This document shows, piece after piece, positions 27,065 to 34,787 of a DNA stretch of 57,744 nt. Every line of letters starts with the position of its first letter. Within the stretch, counting starts at the first letter, position 1. The stretch is from a virus: positions 1 through 57,744 of IMG/VR virus record IMGVR_UViG_3300025525_000003. One strand, given 5' to 3'. The position numbers and the translations under genes are program-made. Under the pieces are notes generated by a model that ran no database searches, was not told the DNA's origin, and was given only the letters and a program-made list of their open reading frames with translations.

Positions 27065-27439
27065 TCAGTCGCGCTTCAGCGTGACGACGACGTGGCCGCG
27101 CGGCGAACCGCCCGAGCCGCCGCCAGTCACGGCAAGCGAAATTTTGTCGCCCCTGGCCACATTGGCCACAGGTTCGGTCGGCACGGCTTCGGCAATCGTG
27201 CCTGCGCCGGAACCCGCCGTCGGCAGCGTCACCACGCCACCCGGCACGGCCACGCCATTCAGGGATGTCGTGATGACGACATCGGCCGTACCGATCGCGC
27301 CATCCACGATCGCCTGGATCCGGGTCAGCCGACCCGGACACGGCGCGATCAGGTAATAGGTGGCATCGGCCGACAGGTCGGCAATCGGCTTGTGCAGGTA
27401 TTCCTCGACTCCACCGGTTTCTGGCGCTGCTGTACTCAT
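27065..27439 (-). CDS. small head protein, possible decoration
   Basis: This is a 124-residue, strand-rich protein with Gly/Ser/Ala turns and an Arg/Lys end (HVVVTLKRD). It resembles the small beta-sandwich proteins encoded beside phage capsid genes, but I cannot name a family. It ends just before the structured gap that precedes the scaffold gene. Confidence 0.5.
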   Translation of the reverse strand: MSTAAPETGGVEEYLHKPIADLSADATYYLIAPCPGRLTRIQAIVDGAIGTADVVITTSLNGVAVPGGVVTLPTAGSGAGTIAEAVPTEPVANVARGDKISLAVTGGGSGGSPRGHVVVTLKRD

Positions 27440-27448
27440 GTCTTGTCC

Positions 27449-27991
27449 TCAGTTCGGTGTCAGCGAATATCTGGAGCTCTCGACGGCATGGGCGGCGCTG
27501 ATGGACTCGCCCTGGGCCAGCCGGACGCGCTGATTGCGGCTATGTTCCATGCCGTACATCCACTCCTTCCACTTGGCGATCATCTGTTCGCAGTGTTCGG
27601 CGAAGTCCTCCATTTCGAAGGCCTTCAGGCGTTCCATCGGCAATGGGAACTCCTCGACGATCTGCAGATCGCCGTCGCGGTCCTTCCACAGCAGGTAAAA
27701 TTGCTGGCCGATCCAGCCGGCCAGCCAAGCCCCGCCGTGGCTACTGCATTTGTTGACGAAACGGCAGATCTTGCGCGCCATTTCTCTGTGGTCGTTGTGC
27801 AGCAGACAGGGCTCCGGGAAACTGGCGTAACGCCATTTGCCGTCCATCTGCAGCGCACAAATCCACCATTGCGCACCGCGCGCCTCCTCGAACATCCAGC
27901 CGCGCACACGCGCGCCAAGCCAGGCGTCTGGCAGGCCGTGAGTGTTCTGCTCGCCTCGCAGGATGTCCGTCGTAATGACTTGCGTATCCAT
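27449..27991 (-). CDS. uncharacterised protein
   Basis: This is a 180-residue protein rich in Trp and in Glu/Arg helices (MERLKAFEMEDFAEHCEQMI near 115-135). There is no known motif and no membrane segment. It follows the only sizeable gap between portal and capsid genes, and a 14-bp element shared with the tRNA upstream region stands 24 bases before its ATG. It may therefore have its own promoter. Function unknown. Confidence 0.5.
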   Translation of the reverse strand: MDTQVITTDILRGEQNTHGLPDAWLGARVRGWMFEEARGAQWWICALQMDGKWRYASFPEPCLLHNDHREMARKICRFVNKCSSHGGAWLAGWIGQQFYLLWKDRDGDLQIVEEFPLPMERLKAFEMEDFAEHCEQMIAKWKEWMYGMEHSRNQRVRLAQGESISAAHAVESSRYSLTPN

Positions 27992-28014
27992 AGCACCCCT
28001 ATTCCATCATCGGT

Positions 28015-28028
28015 TTCTTGGTGTCCCC
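28015..28028 (-). promoter_or_regulatory. 14-bp shared upstream element, copy 1
   Basis: Read on the minus strand this is GGGGACACCAAGAA. The identical 14-mer stands at 39404-39417. Both copies lie 22-24 bases upstream of a minus-strand start (the ATG at 27991 and the tRNA at 39382). An 11-bp partial copy lies at 12855-12865, 49 bases before the polyvalent protein. It could be a promoter element or an RNA processing site. Confidence 0.35.
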
Positions 28029-28088
28029 TTGGAATCTTGCCGCCAGCCGACGAGCCTATTCAGTCAGCATTGAGGCAAACCAGCGATT

Positions 28089-28101
28089 ATTTGTGACAAA
28101 T
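28089..28101. promoter_or_regulatory. 13-bp perfect palindrome
   Basis: ATTTGTGACAAAT is a perfect dyad with a one-base centre, in the gap between two minus-strand genes. It is the size of an operator for a dimeric regulator. It does not match the repressor operators at 46.7 and 48.4 kb, so a different protein would bind it, if any does. Confidence 0.3.
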
Positions 28102-28134
28102 GCATGACGGGATATGCCGGCAGTCGCCTTATTG

Positions 28135-28317
28135 CTACCGCTCGGTATCACTTGGCTCGGTTTCTTTGAACCAGCCCTCCAACTCGGCGGCTTCACGTCT
28201 GGCAATGCCCTGGGTCATGGCCTGAAGCGCTTGCAGTGGAATCACGGGGTTGCTTTGCTTGGCGGCTTCCATGGCGGCTTCGTGCCCTACGATTTCGAGT
28301 CCGATCAGGTCAGCCAT
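28135..28317 (-). CDS. small protein after portal gene
   Basis: This is a 60-residue, mostly helical protein (ADLIGLEIVGHEAAMEAAKQ at the start, WFKETEPSD near the end). Its start overlaps the portal stop by 8 bases, so it is probably translationally coupled. Small helical proteins directly after a portal gene are common, but I do not recognise this one. Confidence 0.5.
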   Translation of the reverse strand: MADLIGLEIVGHEAAMEAAKQSNPVIPLQALQAMTQGIARREAAELEGWFKETEPSDTER

Positions 28318-30331
28318 TGAGCGGTGCTCCAGCAGCCATTGGATTCCCCTGAATCGGAGTCGGCGTCTGATCTGTCATGCCTTGGCCTGGCGCGGCAGCC
28401 ATGGGCTGACCCGGCATCGTCGCCGGTTGCGGTGCCATCGGTGCCGCCGTTCTGACCGGGATGCCTTGGGCGATTTGGATGGCGTTGATGCGCTGCTTGA
28501 TCTCGTCCTTGCGCGGCAGGCTGGAGATGTCCACGGCGATATCCTGAATCAGCGGGGCCGGCAACAAGCCCTTCTCAACCATGTCCATGAGTTCTTCGAA
28601 CTGCGCCGAGAGGAAATTTGCCGACAGCGGCGTCTCGTCTACGCTCACCGTGTAGTTCCCGACCGTTACGTCGTTGTGGATCTGGCCGGTGGCTAAGCGC
28701 AGGTTTATGGTTTCCTGAGTGATTTCTCCGCTGGGGTTGAGGATGCGGAAGCTGCGTTCCTCGCTCATGTGGTTCTGCACCATCTCCAGGTGTTTGCGCC
28801 CGCACATCTTGTTGCTGCGCTTGTTGTTGTCCATGTAGGTCTGAATCGACAGAACGGACTGGCGCTGGCGTGCCTCCAGGGCGCGGCCTGACTGCACGCG
28901 GTCGAGTTGGCCAAGGGCTGAATCGTTGATTCCGGAGATTTCCTTGAGATCGCCCGTTGCCTGTTCCTCCAGACGCTCGAAGGCCATCGGCGGCACGCCG
29001 GGTTCGATGCGGGACGGCTTCAGTCCGGGTTCACCCCGCCACTCGAGGTTGATGCCCGGCATGGCGCCGAATTCCTCGAGTTTCTGCTTCTCTTCCTCGC
29101 GCAGGCTGTCCTGGTGATACATCCAGCCGGCGTGTGCGGTTCGCGTGACGATATCCACGCGGGCGCTGCGACGCTTGTTGATCTCGACCTGCGGATCGAT
29201 CAGGTCATCAACCATGCCCTTGGTCTGGCCGCGGCGGAAATACGGAAAGAATGGAATCAGGGTGAATGTCTCGTAGGGGCTCCAGTTGTCGTAGACCAGC
29301 AGATCGCCAACCATGGTGGTCCAGCGCACGCGGCGCACGGGGCGAGTCACGACGCGAAACGGCGATACCGTGCCTCTTGAGCGGGCCAGTTCATCACACC
29401 AGGCCATGAGCTTTTGCAGCCTTGCGCCATCCCAGCTGTCAGGTATCGGTTCGCGGCGCCCGGATTCAAGATCTACGATGCAGCGCTGCCACGTTCTGAT
29501 GTAGTGCTGGCAGTCGATCAAGCGGATGTTCTTTCTGGCCGGGTCGTAGCAGTTGGCGAGGTAGGACTGGATGGAAGGCCCGCCCCGTTCCTGCCCGCCG
29601 AAGTTACGCCAGGGCGTGATTTCATCTTGAAATTCGGCCATCGAGAACGGAATGCCGCCGGCGTAGCCGCCGCGATGGACAAATCCCCACAGAAACTGTG
29701 AGGCCGACTTTCCGTAGGTGAATTCAACCTCGTCAAGATTGACCCATCGCCCCTCGAAGACGTAATTGCCTTCATTCAGGTCGTACTGATCGGCCTCCGG
29801 GTCCGGGTAGATGGCGAACGGATCTTTCGCCCGCGCCTTGATCTCGCCCAGGTCGTTGCGCTCGAAGTTGAGGCGGTAGTCGTAGTAGCCGCGCCCGGTC
29901 AGGATGCCGTCGAAGAACACTTCGGCGTCTACGTATTCCTTATCGTTTTCGTCGTTGGACTGCTTGACGATGCGGGTAATGGCCTCGGCGACGGTATGAC
30001 TGCCGGAGTTGTCGAAGGACGGCAGGTATTTTGTGTCCATCCTGTTGTTGCGGTGGTAGCCGAGCACCAGGCGCACCAAAGGCGATATCTTGTTGAACGT
30101 CAGCGCCGGCCGATCTTCGCGCTCCAGCTTCTTCAGGGCATCTTCTGACCACTGCTTGCCCTCGAAGAACTCGACGCACTGCTTGGCGCGATTTGCCCAA
30201 TCCTGCATGCCGTCACTGGCGTATTGGAAGCGTTCGGCCATGAGCAAGGTAAGATCGGTATTCACGCCGACCGGAAGGTTTTTGAGCACTTGTCCGTAAT
30301 CGTCCGGCACACCATTGACCTGAATAAGCAT
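28310..30331 (-). CDS. portal protein, P22 gp1-like
   Basis: This is a 673-residue portal, which forms the dodecameric channel for DNA entry and exit. It begins with family-typical helices (DWANRAKQCVEFFEGKQWSE) and PALTFNKISPLVRLVLGYHR (about 75-95). The wing/stem region holds AKDPFAIYPDPEADQYDLNE (about 170-190), and SGINDSALGQLDRVQSGRAL (about 470-490) lies in the stem helices. A Pro/Met/Ala-rich tail follows (about 625-673). The length fits P22-like portals. A GAGG site stands before its ATG inside the end of the small gene upstream. Confidence 0.85.
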   Translation of the reverse strand: MLIQVNGVPDDYGQVLKNLPVGVNTDLTLLMAERFQYASDGMQDWANRAKQCVEFFEGKQWSEDALKKLEREDRPALTFNKISPLVRLVLGYHRNNRMDTKYLPSFDNSGSHTVAEAITRIVKQSNDENDKEYVDAEVFFDGILTGRGYYDYRLNFERNDLGEIKARAKDPFAIYPDPEADQYDLNEGNYVFEGRWVNLDEVEFTYGKSASQFLWGFVHRGGYAGGIPFSMAEFQDEITPWRNFGGQERGGPSIQSYLANCYDPARKNIRLIDCQHYIRTWQRCIVDLESGRREPIPDSWDGARLQKLMAWCDELARSRGTVSPFRVVTRPVRRVRWTTMVGDLLVYDNWSPYETFTLIPFFPYFRRGQTKGMVDDLIDPQVEINKRRSARVDIVTRTAHAGWMYHQDSLREEEKQKLEEFGAMPGINLEWRGEPGLKPSRIEPGVPPMAFERLEEQATGDLKEISGINDSALGQLDRVQSGRALEARQRQSVLSIQTYMDNNKRSNKMCGRKHLEMVQNHMSEERSFRILNPSGEITQETINLRLATGQIHNDVTVGNYTVSVDETPLSANFLSAQFEELMDMVEKGLLPAPLIQDIAVDISSLPRKDEIKQRINAIQIAQGIPVRTAAPMAPQPATMPGQPMAAAPGQGMTDQTPTPIQGNPMAAGAPLNG

Positions 30332-30334
30332 TCT

Positions 30335-30490
30335 CTAAACCTCGTAGCGGTCGTTTTCCCCGGTATCGGCAACCGGGGTTCGTACAGGGTGCATGACGAT
30401 CAAGCCGCGCACGGGAAGCCGGCCGGCAATAACGGGCGGCAGTACACCACCGGCGCCGTCACTCCACCACCAGAGAATCAGATGGAACAT
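30335..30490 (-). CDS. small protein between structural genes
   Basis: This is a 51-residue frame starting MFHLILWWWSDG and ending DTGENDRYEV. It overlaps the end of the gene at 30478 by 13 bases and stops 4 bases before the portal start, filling exactly the only gap there. The tight packing on the coding strand is the main support; no family is recognised. The strongly hydrophobic N-terminus (LILWWW) could insert in a membrane or a protein core. Confidence 0.45.
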   Translation of the reverse strand: MFHLILWWWSDGAGGVLPPVIAGRLPVRGLIVMHPVRTPVADTGENDRYEV

Positions 30491-30723
30491 TTGGCGATCT
30501 CGATGGCCAGGGCCACGGCCGGCTTTCCGGCGTCCGGGAAGGTCTTGCGCAGTCTGGCGTAGGCCTGATGGCGCTTGAATTCGCCATTGGTGCCTCTACA
30601 GGTCGATTCGATTTCGGCAATGACTGCGGCGGCGCGCGCCATCAGCTCTGGCGAGACGGCTGGCAAAGCCCCCATGTGCATGGCCAGGCGCAGGAACAGA
30701 CGGCCAATCTTCTGCTTGATCAT
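30478..30723 (-). CDS. uncharacterised small helical protein
   Basis: This is an 81-residue basic, helical protein (MIKQKIGRLFLRLAMHMGAL at the start). It overlaps the upstream stop by ATGA at 30720-30723. There is no membrane span long enough for a holin and no known domain. It is part of the accessory virion block between terminase and portal; its role is unknown. Confidence 0.5.
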   Translation of the reverse strand: MIKQKIGRLFLRLAMHMGALPAVSPELMARAAAVIAEIESTCRGTNGEFKRHQAYARLRKTFPDAGKPAVALAIEIAKCSI

Positions 30724-31775
30724 GTCGGATCAACCTCCGTAATCGGGTCACGCGCGCCAGTCGTCACAGGCGCTTGCCAGGCCAAGGTAGCATCGTCTTC
30801 TTGGTAGACCTGCAGGTTTCCGCCGCTGATTCGCACCCGGTTTCGCAGGGCGCGCAGGGCATCCCGGACAAGACGGCCTGAGTTGCTGCCGCCAGCGATC
30901 GCTCTGGCCAAGATGGCGTCGGCAATCTTCTCGGCGGCGGCGGCTGACAGTTCTGTGGCACCGACCGCATCTGCGGCAAGCGCTGCTGAATCTATGGATC
31001 CAGCTGCAAAACTTGTCGATGAAATTCCACCAGCAGCAATAGACACCCCGTCTGCCAACAATTTGGCCCATACGGCGTCGGCCAGTGCATTCAGATCGAC
31101 GCCGCCGGTGCTCGCCGTGGAAAGCGCCTGCGCTGCATTCCCCGTGTCGGCGTAGTTGGCAAGAATGGCTGTCCATACCGCGTCGCGCAGCCCTTCGGGG
31201 GTGAGTTCGCCATATCCGACGATGGAAGCACCGATATCCATCAGCGCAGTGTTCCCGGCATTCACCGCACCCTCGCCAGCGATGGACGCCGCCAGATCGG
31301 CCAACCCTTGCGCGGTAGCTGCGACGCTCCCTGCGCCCGTCAGGTTCGCCGCCATCGTCGCCAGGGCTTCTATCGTGGCGGACGATACCGTACCGCTTCC
31401 GGCAATGGCCGCAGCAATCGAGACAATCAGGCCGATCTGGCACGGCGGGATGTCCCCGGAGCCGGAAATGGACGCCTCGATGTTGTAGCCGGACTGCCCA
31501 TCAGAAGCTGTAGCACCCGTACCGGTGATGGTATTGCGTGCCGATAGCAGGCCGGGTTTCTGCGGCATCACCCATGCGGCTGGATGACGATAGCCCGAAG
31601 GAATGCCGACCAGCGGATTATCAACGCCCTCCCCCGCCGCGAAATTCCTCTGCGCCCCCGTACGCTTCCAGTTCGCCGCCAGCGTGCCAGGTAATGCCCC
31701 GTTGGAGAGCGTCGGCCCTCCAGTAAATCCGGCCAGTCCGTAGCTGTCGCGGTAGCCGTTGTTGAGCAGCGCCAT
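30720..31775 (-). CDS. repeat-containing virion protein
   Basis: This is a 351-residue protein from the ATG at 31775, which overlaps the preceding stop by ATGA (longer in-frame starts rejected). Residues about 105-205 hold four or five imperfect 25-30-residue repeats with a core like IxGxGxVxxAxxxALxxLA. Then come two helical stretches with DAVWxxxL motifs, and a C-terminal basic helix. Such Ala/Gly repeats suggest an elongated structural protein, perhaps a fibre or collar component. No enzyme motif is visible. Confidence 0.5.
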   Translation of the reverse strand: MALLNNGYRDSYGLAGFTGGPTLSNGALPGTLAANWKRTGAQRNFAAGEGVDNPLVGIPSGYRHPAAWVMPQKPGLLSARNTITGTGATASDGQSGYNIEASISGSGDIPPCQIGLIVSIAAAIAGSGTVSSATIEALATMAANLTGAGSVAATAQGLADLAASIAGEGAVNAGNTALMDIGASIVGYGELTPEGLRDAVWTAILANYADTGNAAQALSTASTGGVDLNALADAVWAKLLADGVSIAAGGISSTSFAAGSIDSAALAADAVGATELSAAAAEKIADAILARAIAGGSNSGRLVRDALRALRNRVRISGGNLQVYQEDDATLAWQAPVTTGARDPITEVDPT

Positions 31776-31927
31776 CAGAGCGCCTCGGCGGCTTCCGGGA
31801 ACCCGGCATCGATCAGTTTTTGCCGGTCGATCTCCTTCTGCTTCTCCATCACCAGCACGGCGAGGCGGTAGCTGTCGCCCTTCCATTGGGCGAAGTCGGA
31901 AACGAGTTCAAGGATTTCGCGTTCCAT
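31775..31927 (-). CDS. 50-aa helical protein
   Basis: This short frame reads MEREILELVSDFAQWKGDSY and continues as one amphipathic helix rich in Glu, Lys and Gln. It is joined to both neighbours by ATGA overlaps (31925-31928 and 31774-31777), which strongly supports translation. Function unknown; it may be a small assembly factor for the virion proteins on either side. Confidence 0.6.
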   Translation of the reverse strand: MEREILELVSDFAQWKGDSYRLAVLVMEKQKEIDRQKLIDAGFPEAAEAL

Positions 31928-32826
31928 CAGCCGCCCCACGCATAGTCGAAGTTCACAAACGCCGTCGAGCCGCTCGGCGTGGCCGCCGTATGAAAGCAGA
32001 TGAAGCGGATGTTCGCGCCGTCTGGAATCTTGCGCAGCGACGGCAGGGCATTGACGAAATCCAGCATGGTATGAATGCCGTTGGCAGGCACCGGGATGGT
32101 AAAGAGCGGCTTGACCAGATGAATCACCGCAGAACCGGAAGCGTGCGCCGTGCCGGACCATGTGAGGGTTTCGATGTCGCTGATGCCGGTGTCCCCGGCG
32201 GCGAGGCCAAGGAACGGATTGAACTTGTTGGCCGCAGCGCCGGAGTTGAGAATCAGGCCAGTAGCGCCTGAAGCCGTCGAGGTAAAGGCAATCGTTGCCC
32301 TGCCGGTTGTGCCAAGTGAGTTTGTATAGTTGACGATGCAGGTCGGCGCGTTCGCACCCATCGCACCGTTGGCGGAGACATACATTCTCAAGCCTTCGCC
32401 GTTCGGGTAGCGATCCACCTTGGCCGTCGTATTGCTGATCGGCGTCATGGTGATCGTCTTGGCCCCTGTGGTCGATACGTCCGTACCGGACAGCGGCACG
32501 TAGCCGACCATATCCACGGCCATGAGGCACCACGGCGCACCCGTGGCGTTGTACAGCGATCCACCTGCGGAAAGGAAGTGCTTGGTCGCAGGACTCTTGT
32601 CGCCGCCGGTGTAAATCGTGCCTTCTGACCAAGTGTCGTCCGTCGCTACAAAGGTGCGGGAAGCTCCGGCGTAGGTCGAGGCCGGAATACTGCCGCCCGA
32701 CACGCCGAAGTCCGTCCACGCGCCAGCGACGGCAGCGGCGGCCAGCGTTTTTTGATACACAACGGTATCCGTCTTGCCGTTGGTCGTGATCTGGTTGATT
32801 AGATCGTCTTGCGAAGTGAATCCCAT
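31927..32826 (-). CDS. virion protein, paralogue of the 32836 gene
   Basis: This is a 299-residue, strand-rich protein. It aligns by eye with the next gene (32836-33750). Both have a variable start, then YPNGEGLRMYVSANGA versus YTSGRGVRMMLVLQAS, then GISDIETLTW versus GVRAVTSVQL, then VIHLVKPLF versus AIVLVQPLF, and an aromatic end. This is an ancient tandem duplication. The block between terminase and portal often holds decoration or fibre genes, so a surface role is plausible. Confidence 0.6.
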   Translation of the reverse strand: MGFTSQDDLINQITTNGKTDTVVYQKTLAAAAVAGAWTDFGVSGGSIPASTYAGASRTFVATDDTWSEGTIYTGGDKSPATKHFLSAGGSLYNATGAPWCLMAVDMVGYVPLSGTDVSTTGAKTITMTPISNTTAKVDRYPNGEGLRMYVSANGAMGANAPTCIVNYTNSLGTTGRATIAFTSTASGATGLILNSGAAANKFNPFLGLAAGDTGISDIETLTWSGTAHASGSAVIHLVKPLFTIPVPANGIHTMLDFVNALPSLRKIPDGANIRFICFHTAATPSGSTAFVNFDYAWGG

Positions 32827-32835
32827 TGTGTCCTC

Positions 32836-33750
32836 TCAGTTCCAGACGGTTTCGATGAATGCGATGAAGCGGCTGCCGGTCTGCCCACTGACCGAGTTTG
32901 GGCATTTGGATATCACCCCAAGAAACGCGCCGTCCTCAATATGAATGTTGGCGTAGTTGTGAATCAGGTTTTGATATTCGATTGGGGAACCAAACGAATC
33001 CAGGTTGCCGGTCGTGGTGCGGCGGCATTCCTGCGGCGCGTAGCCGAAGAACAAAGGCTGCACCAGCACAATCGCCGCCAGCCCGCCCCAATCTGCGGAC
33101 AACTGAACGGAAGTCACCGCCCGCACGCCGCTGTCACCAGGGGCGAGCGGGACGAATGGGTGTAAGTTTGATGCGTTCGCCGCGCCAAAGTTGGGGGCTA
33201 CACACCCTGACGCGGCATACGCCGCCCACATCAAATTCAACGAGACAGTCTTTTCAGCGCCGTCCTGGTTGATGTACTTGATGGTGATAACGGAGGTCGC
33301 GTAGTTGCCGTTCGACGCCTGTAGCACAAGCATCATGCGTACCCCGCGCCCGCTGGTGTAGCGCGGCAGGGTTATGGTGTTGTCCATAACTTGTTCATCG
33401 GTGGACACCAGGTCGATGAACGGGTAATACATCAGGTAGTCGCAGAGGATGAACGACTGGTTCTGGTTTGCTGTGCCGGTCGCGCCGTTCGCCGGAAGCA
33501 TAACGCGCAGGTTGTGCAGCCATTGCTTTTTCGGCGCAACACTCGGCACCGGGACGCGTTGGGAGGCAATAGTCGCGGCAGTCAGCGGGGCAGAAGCAAA
33601 ATAGTTCGGCTGCGGATAACCCGCGCCACCCGACCAATCAACCCATCCACCCTGACTGGACGCAGACGCACCCGCCTTGTTCATCATGCCAAACCAGTTC
33701 TGCCCGCCCTCTGCGGCGGCGGCATACTCGCCGACGTTGACAAAGCTCAC
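32836..33750 (-). CDS. virion protein, paralogue of the 31927 gene
   Basis: This is a 304-residue, beta-rich protein (MSFVNVGEYAAAAEGGQNWF at the start; aromatic end IAFIETVWN). It shares its segment order with the following gene, described there. The extra N-terminal region (residues 1-60) has Gly/Ser turns and differs from its partner. No catalytic motif is visible; it probably forms part of the virion surface. Confidence 0.6.
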   Translation of the reverse strand: MSFVNVGEYAAAAEGGQNWFGMMNKAGASASSQGGWVDWSGGAGYPQPNYFASAPLTAATIASQRVPVPSVAPKKQWLHNLRVMLPANGATGTANQNQSFILCDYLMYYPFIDLVSTDEQVMDNTITLPRYTSGRGVRMMLVLQASNGNYATSVITIKYINQDGAEKTVSLNLMWAAYAASGCVAPNFGAANASNLHPFVPLAPGDSGVRAVTSVQLSADWGGLAAIVLVQPLFFGYAPQECRRTTTGNLDSFGSPIEYQNLIHNYANIHIEDGAFLGVISKCPNSVSGQTGSRFIAFIETVWN

Positions 33751-33784
33751 GCCTTCACCCCGCCTTTACCAGACAGGCACGCGC

Positions 33785-34015
33785 TCAGACACACCGTCCG
33801 GTTGCCCATGTCAGGAACTTGCGGATGTACCAGTCCACCCTCAGCCGGTACGGCACTCCGTTCATCGTCCCGTCGCCCGTCAGCAGGCTTTTCCTCGGCG
33901 CGTTTATCGTTGCTGTCGTGTGCTTGCATGTCCGTTTCACCTTGTCCTTTCTGACCTTCACCTTCGCGCCACACTCGGCGCAGCTATAGAGGTAGGGGTA
34001 TTGTGGGAGGATCAT
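33785..34015 (-). CDS. small zinc-ribbon-like protein
   Basis: This is a 76-residue protein starting MILPQYPYLYSCAECGAKVK at 34015, where the ATG overlaps the upstream stop (ATGA). Cys12 and Cys15 form a CxxC knuckle and Cys30-Lys-His32 could complete a zinc site. The rest is basic. A neighbouring overlapping frame (33747-33974) was rejected because it is low in complexity. The role is unknown; small zinc ribbons near terminase genes may bind DNA or capsid proteins. Confidence 0.55.
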   Translation of the reverse strand: MILPQYPYLYSCAECGAKVKVRKDKVKRTCKHTTATINAPRKSLLTGDGTMNGVPYRLRVDWYIRKFLTWATGRCV

Positions 34016-34452
34016 GTCTCGGTGATCACAAGCGCATTGGCAAGGAATTGCGGCGTGATGGAAGCGTTTGCACCAATGGTGATCGGGCTGTTCAGCGCGC
34101 CGTAGTGCCACACCGCCGTGGCCCCGGAAACCGTTGTGCCGGTACTCACCGTATGCAGTGTTGCGCCCGTTGCGCCGGACTGCGGGAATTGCAGCAGGGC
34201 CGAGTTGGATGTAGACCCGCCAGAACCAGCCACCCATCCGGTAGAACGGGCCACCGCTTGGCGAGCATAGTTTGTGTAGGCAACCTCGTTCTCGGCCTGC
34301 GAGTTGGTCGCCGCCGTGAGCGTGGCTGTATGCAGGGCCACATATACGTTGGTGAGCGGGGAAGCGGCCGCGTTATCCGCGACGTTCGCCCAGGCCGCAG
34401 CGCGGTACATGAGGTTCAGAATCTTGTTACATGCGTCGGTTGATTTAGGCAT
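34012..34452 (-). CDS. virion structural protein
   Basis: This is a 146-residue protein from the ATG at 34452, chosen because AGGAGG lies 10 bases upstream; a start 30 bases earlier lacks this. The N-terminus is helical (MPKSTDACNKILNLMYRAAA), followed by VYVALHTATLTAATNSQAEN, a pattern I associate with small phage tail or head proteins. The remainder is Thr/Ser/Gly-rich strand. It lies two genes downstream of TerL. Confidence 0.55.
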   Translation of the reverse strand: MPKSTDACNKILNLMYRAAAWANVADNAAASPLTNVYVALHTATLTAATNSQAENEVAYTNYARQAVARSTGWVAGSGGSTSNSALLQFPQSGATGATLHTVSTGTTVSGATAVWHYGALNSPITIGANASITPQFLANALVITET

Positions 34453-34490
34453 CTGGTCCTTCCTCCTTTCGTTAGACTTCAATGTGTTTC

Positions 34491-34787
34491 TCAGTGCACA
34501 CCCAGCCTTAAATAGATCGCGCCCATCGTGTAATCAGCCGTCTTGCAGCCCATGCGGATCTCACATCCTTCATCTGTGACGTAGGACTTCTCGGCATTGG
34601 CGTCTGTCCAGGCATCCACGTCGCGCCAATTCACGCCATCCAGGCGCCGCTGCAGGGTGACAGTGCCGGCCGCGCCGCTGGCGAATGTCACCGAGAGGCT
34701 GCCGACATCGCCTGGCGAGACATGCAGGGCTTCCGTCCATTCGTTCGGGCCGGTGATCGTGGCCGTGACTGAGCGCCGTATACCCAT
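34491..34787 (-). CDS. small virion protein, beta-rich
   Basis: This is a 98-residue protein with alternating strands (VTATITGPNEWTEALHV, VTLQRRLDGVNWRDV), as in small beta-sandwich domains of phage surface proteins. It begins one base after the terminase stop. I see no catalytic or metal motif; decoration is a plausible but unproven role. Confidence 0.5.
   Translation of the reverse strand: MGIRRSVTATITGPNEWTEALHVSPGDVGSLSVTFASGAAGTVTLQRRLDGVNWRDVDAWTDANAEKSYVTDEGCEIRMGCKTADYTMGAIYLRLGVH

Noticed and set aside
33747-33974. 75-codon minus frame rich in Glu, Gly, Asp and Arg
   Set aside because: It overlaps the zinc-ribbon frame at 33785-34015, which has a better start overlap and a Cys pattern; the rejected frame is low in complexity.
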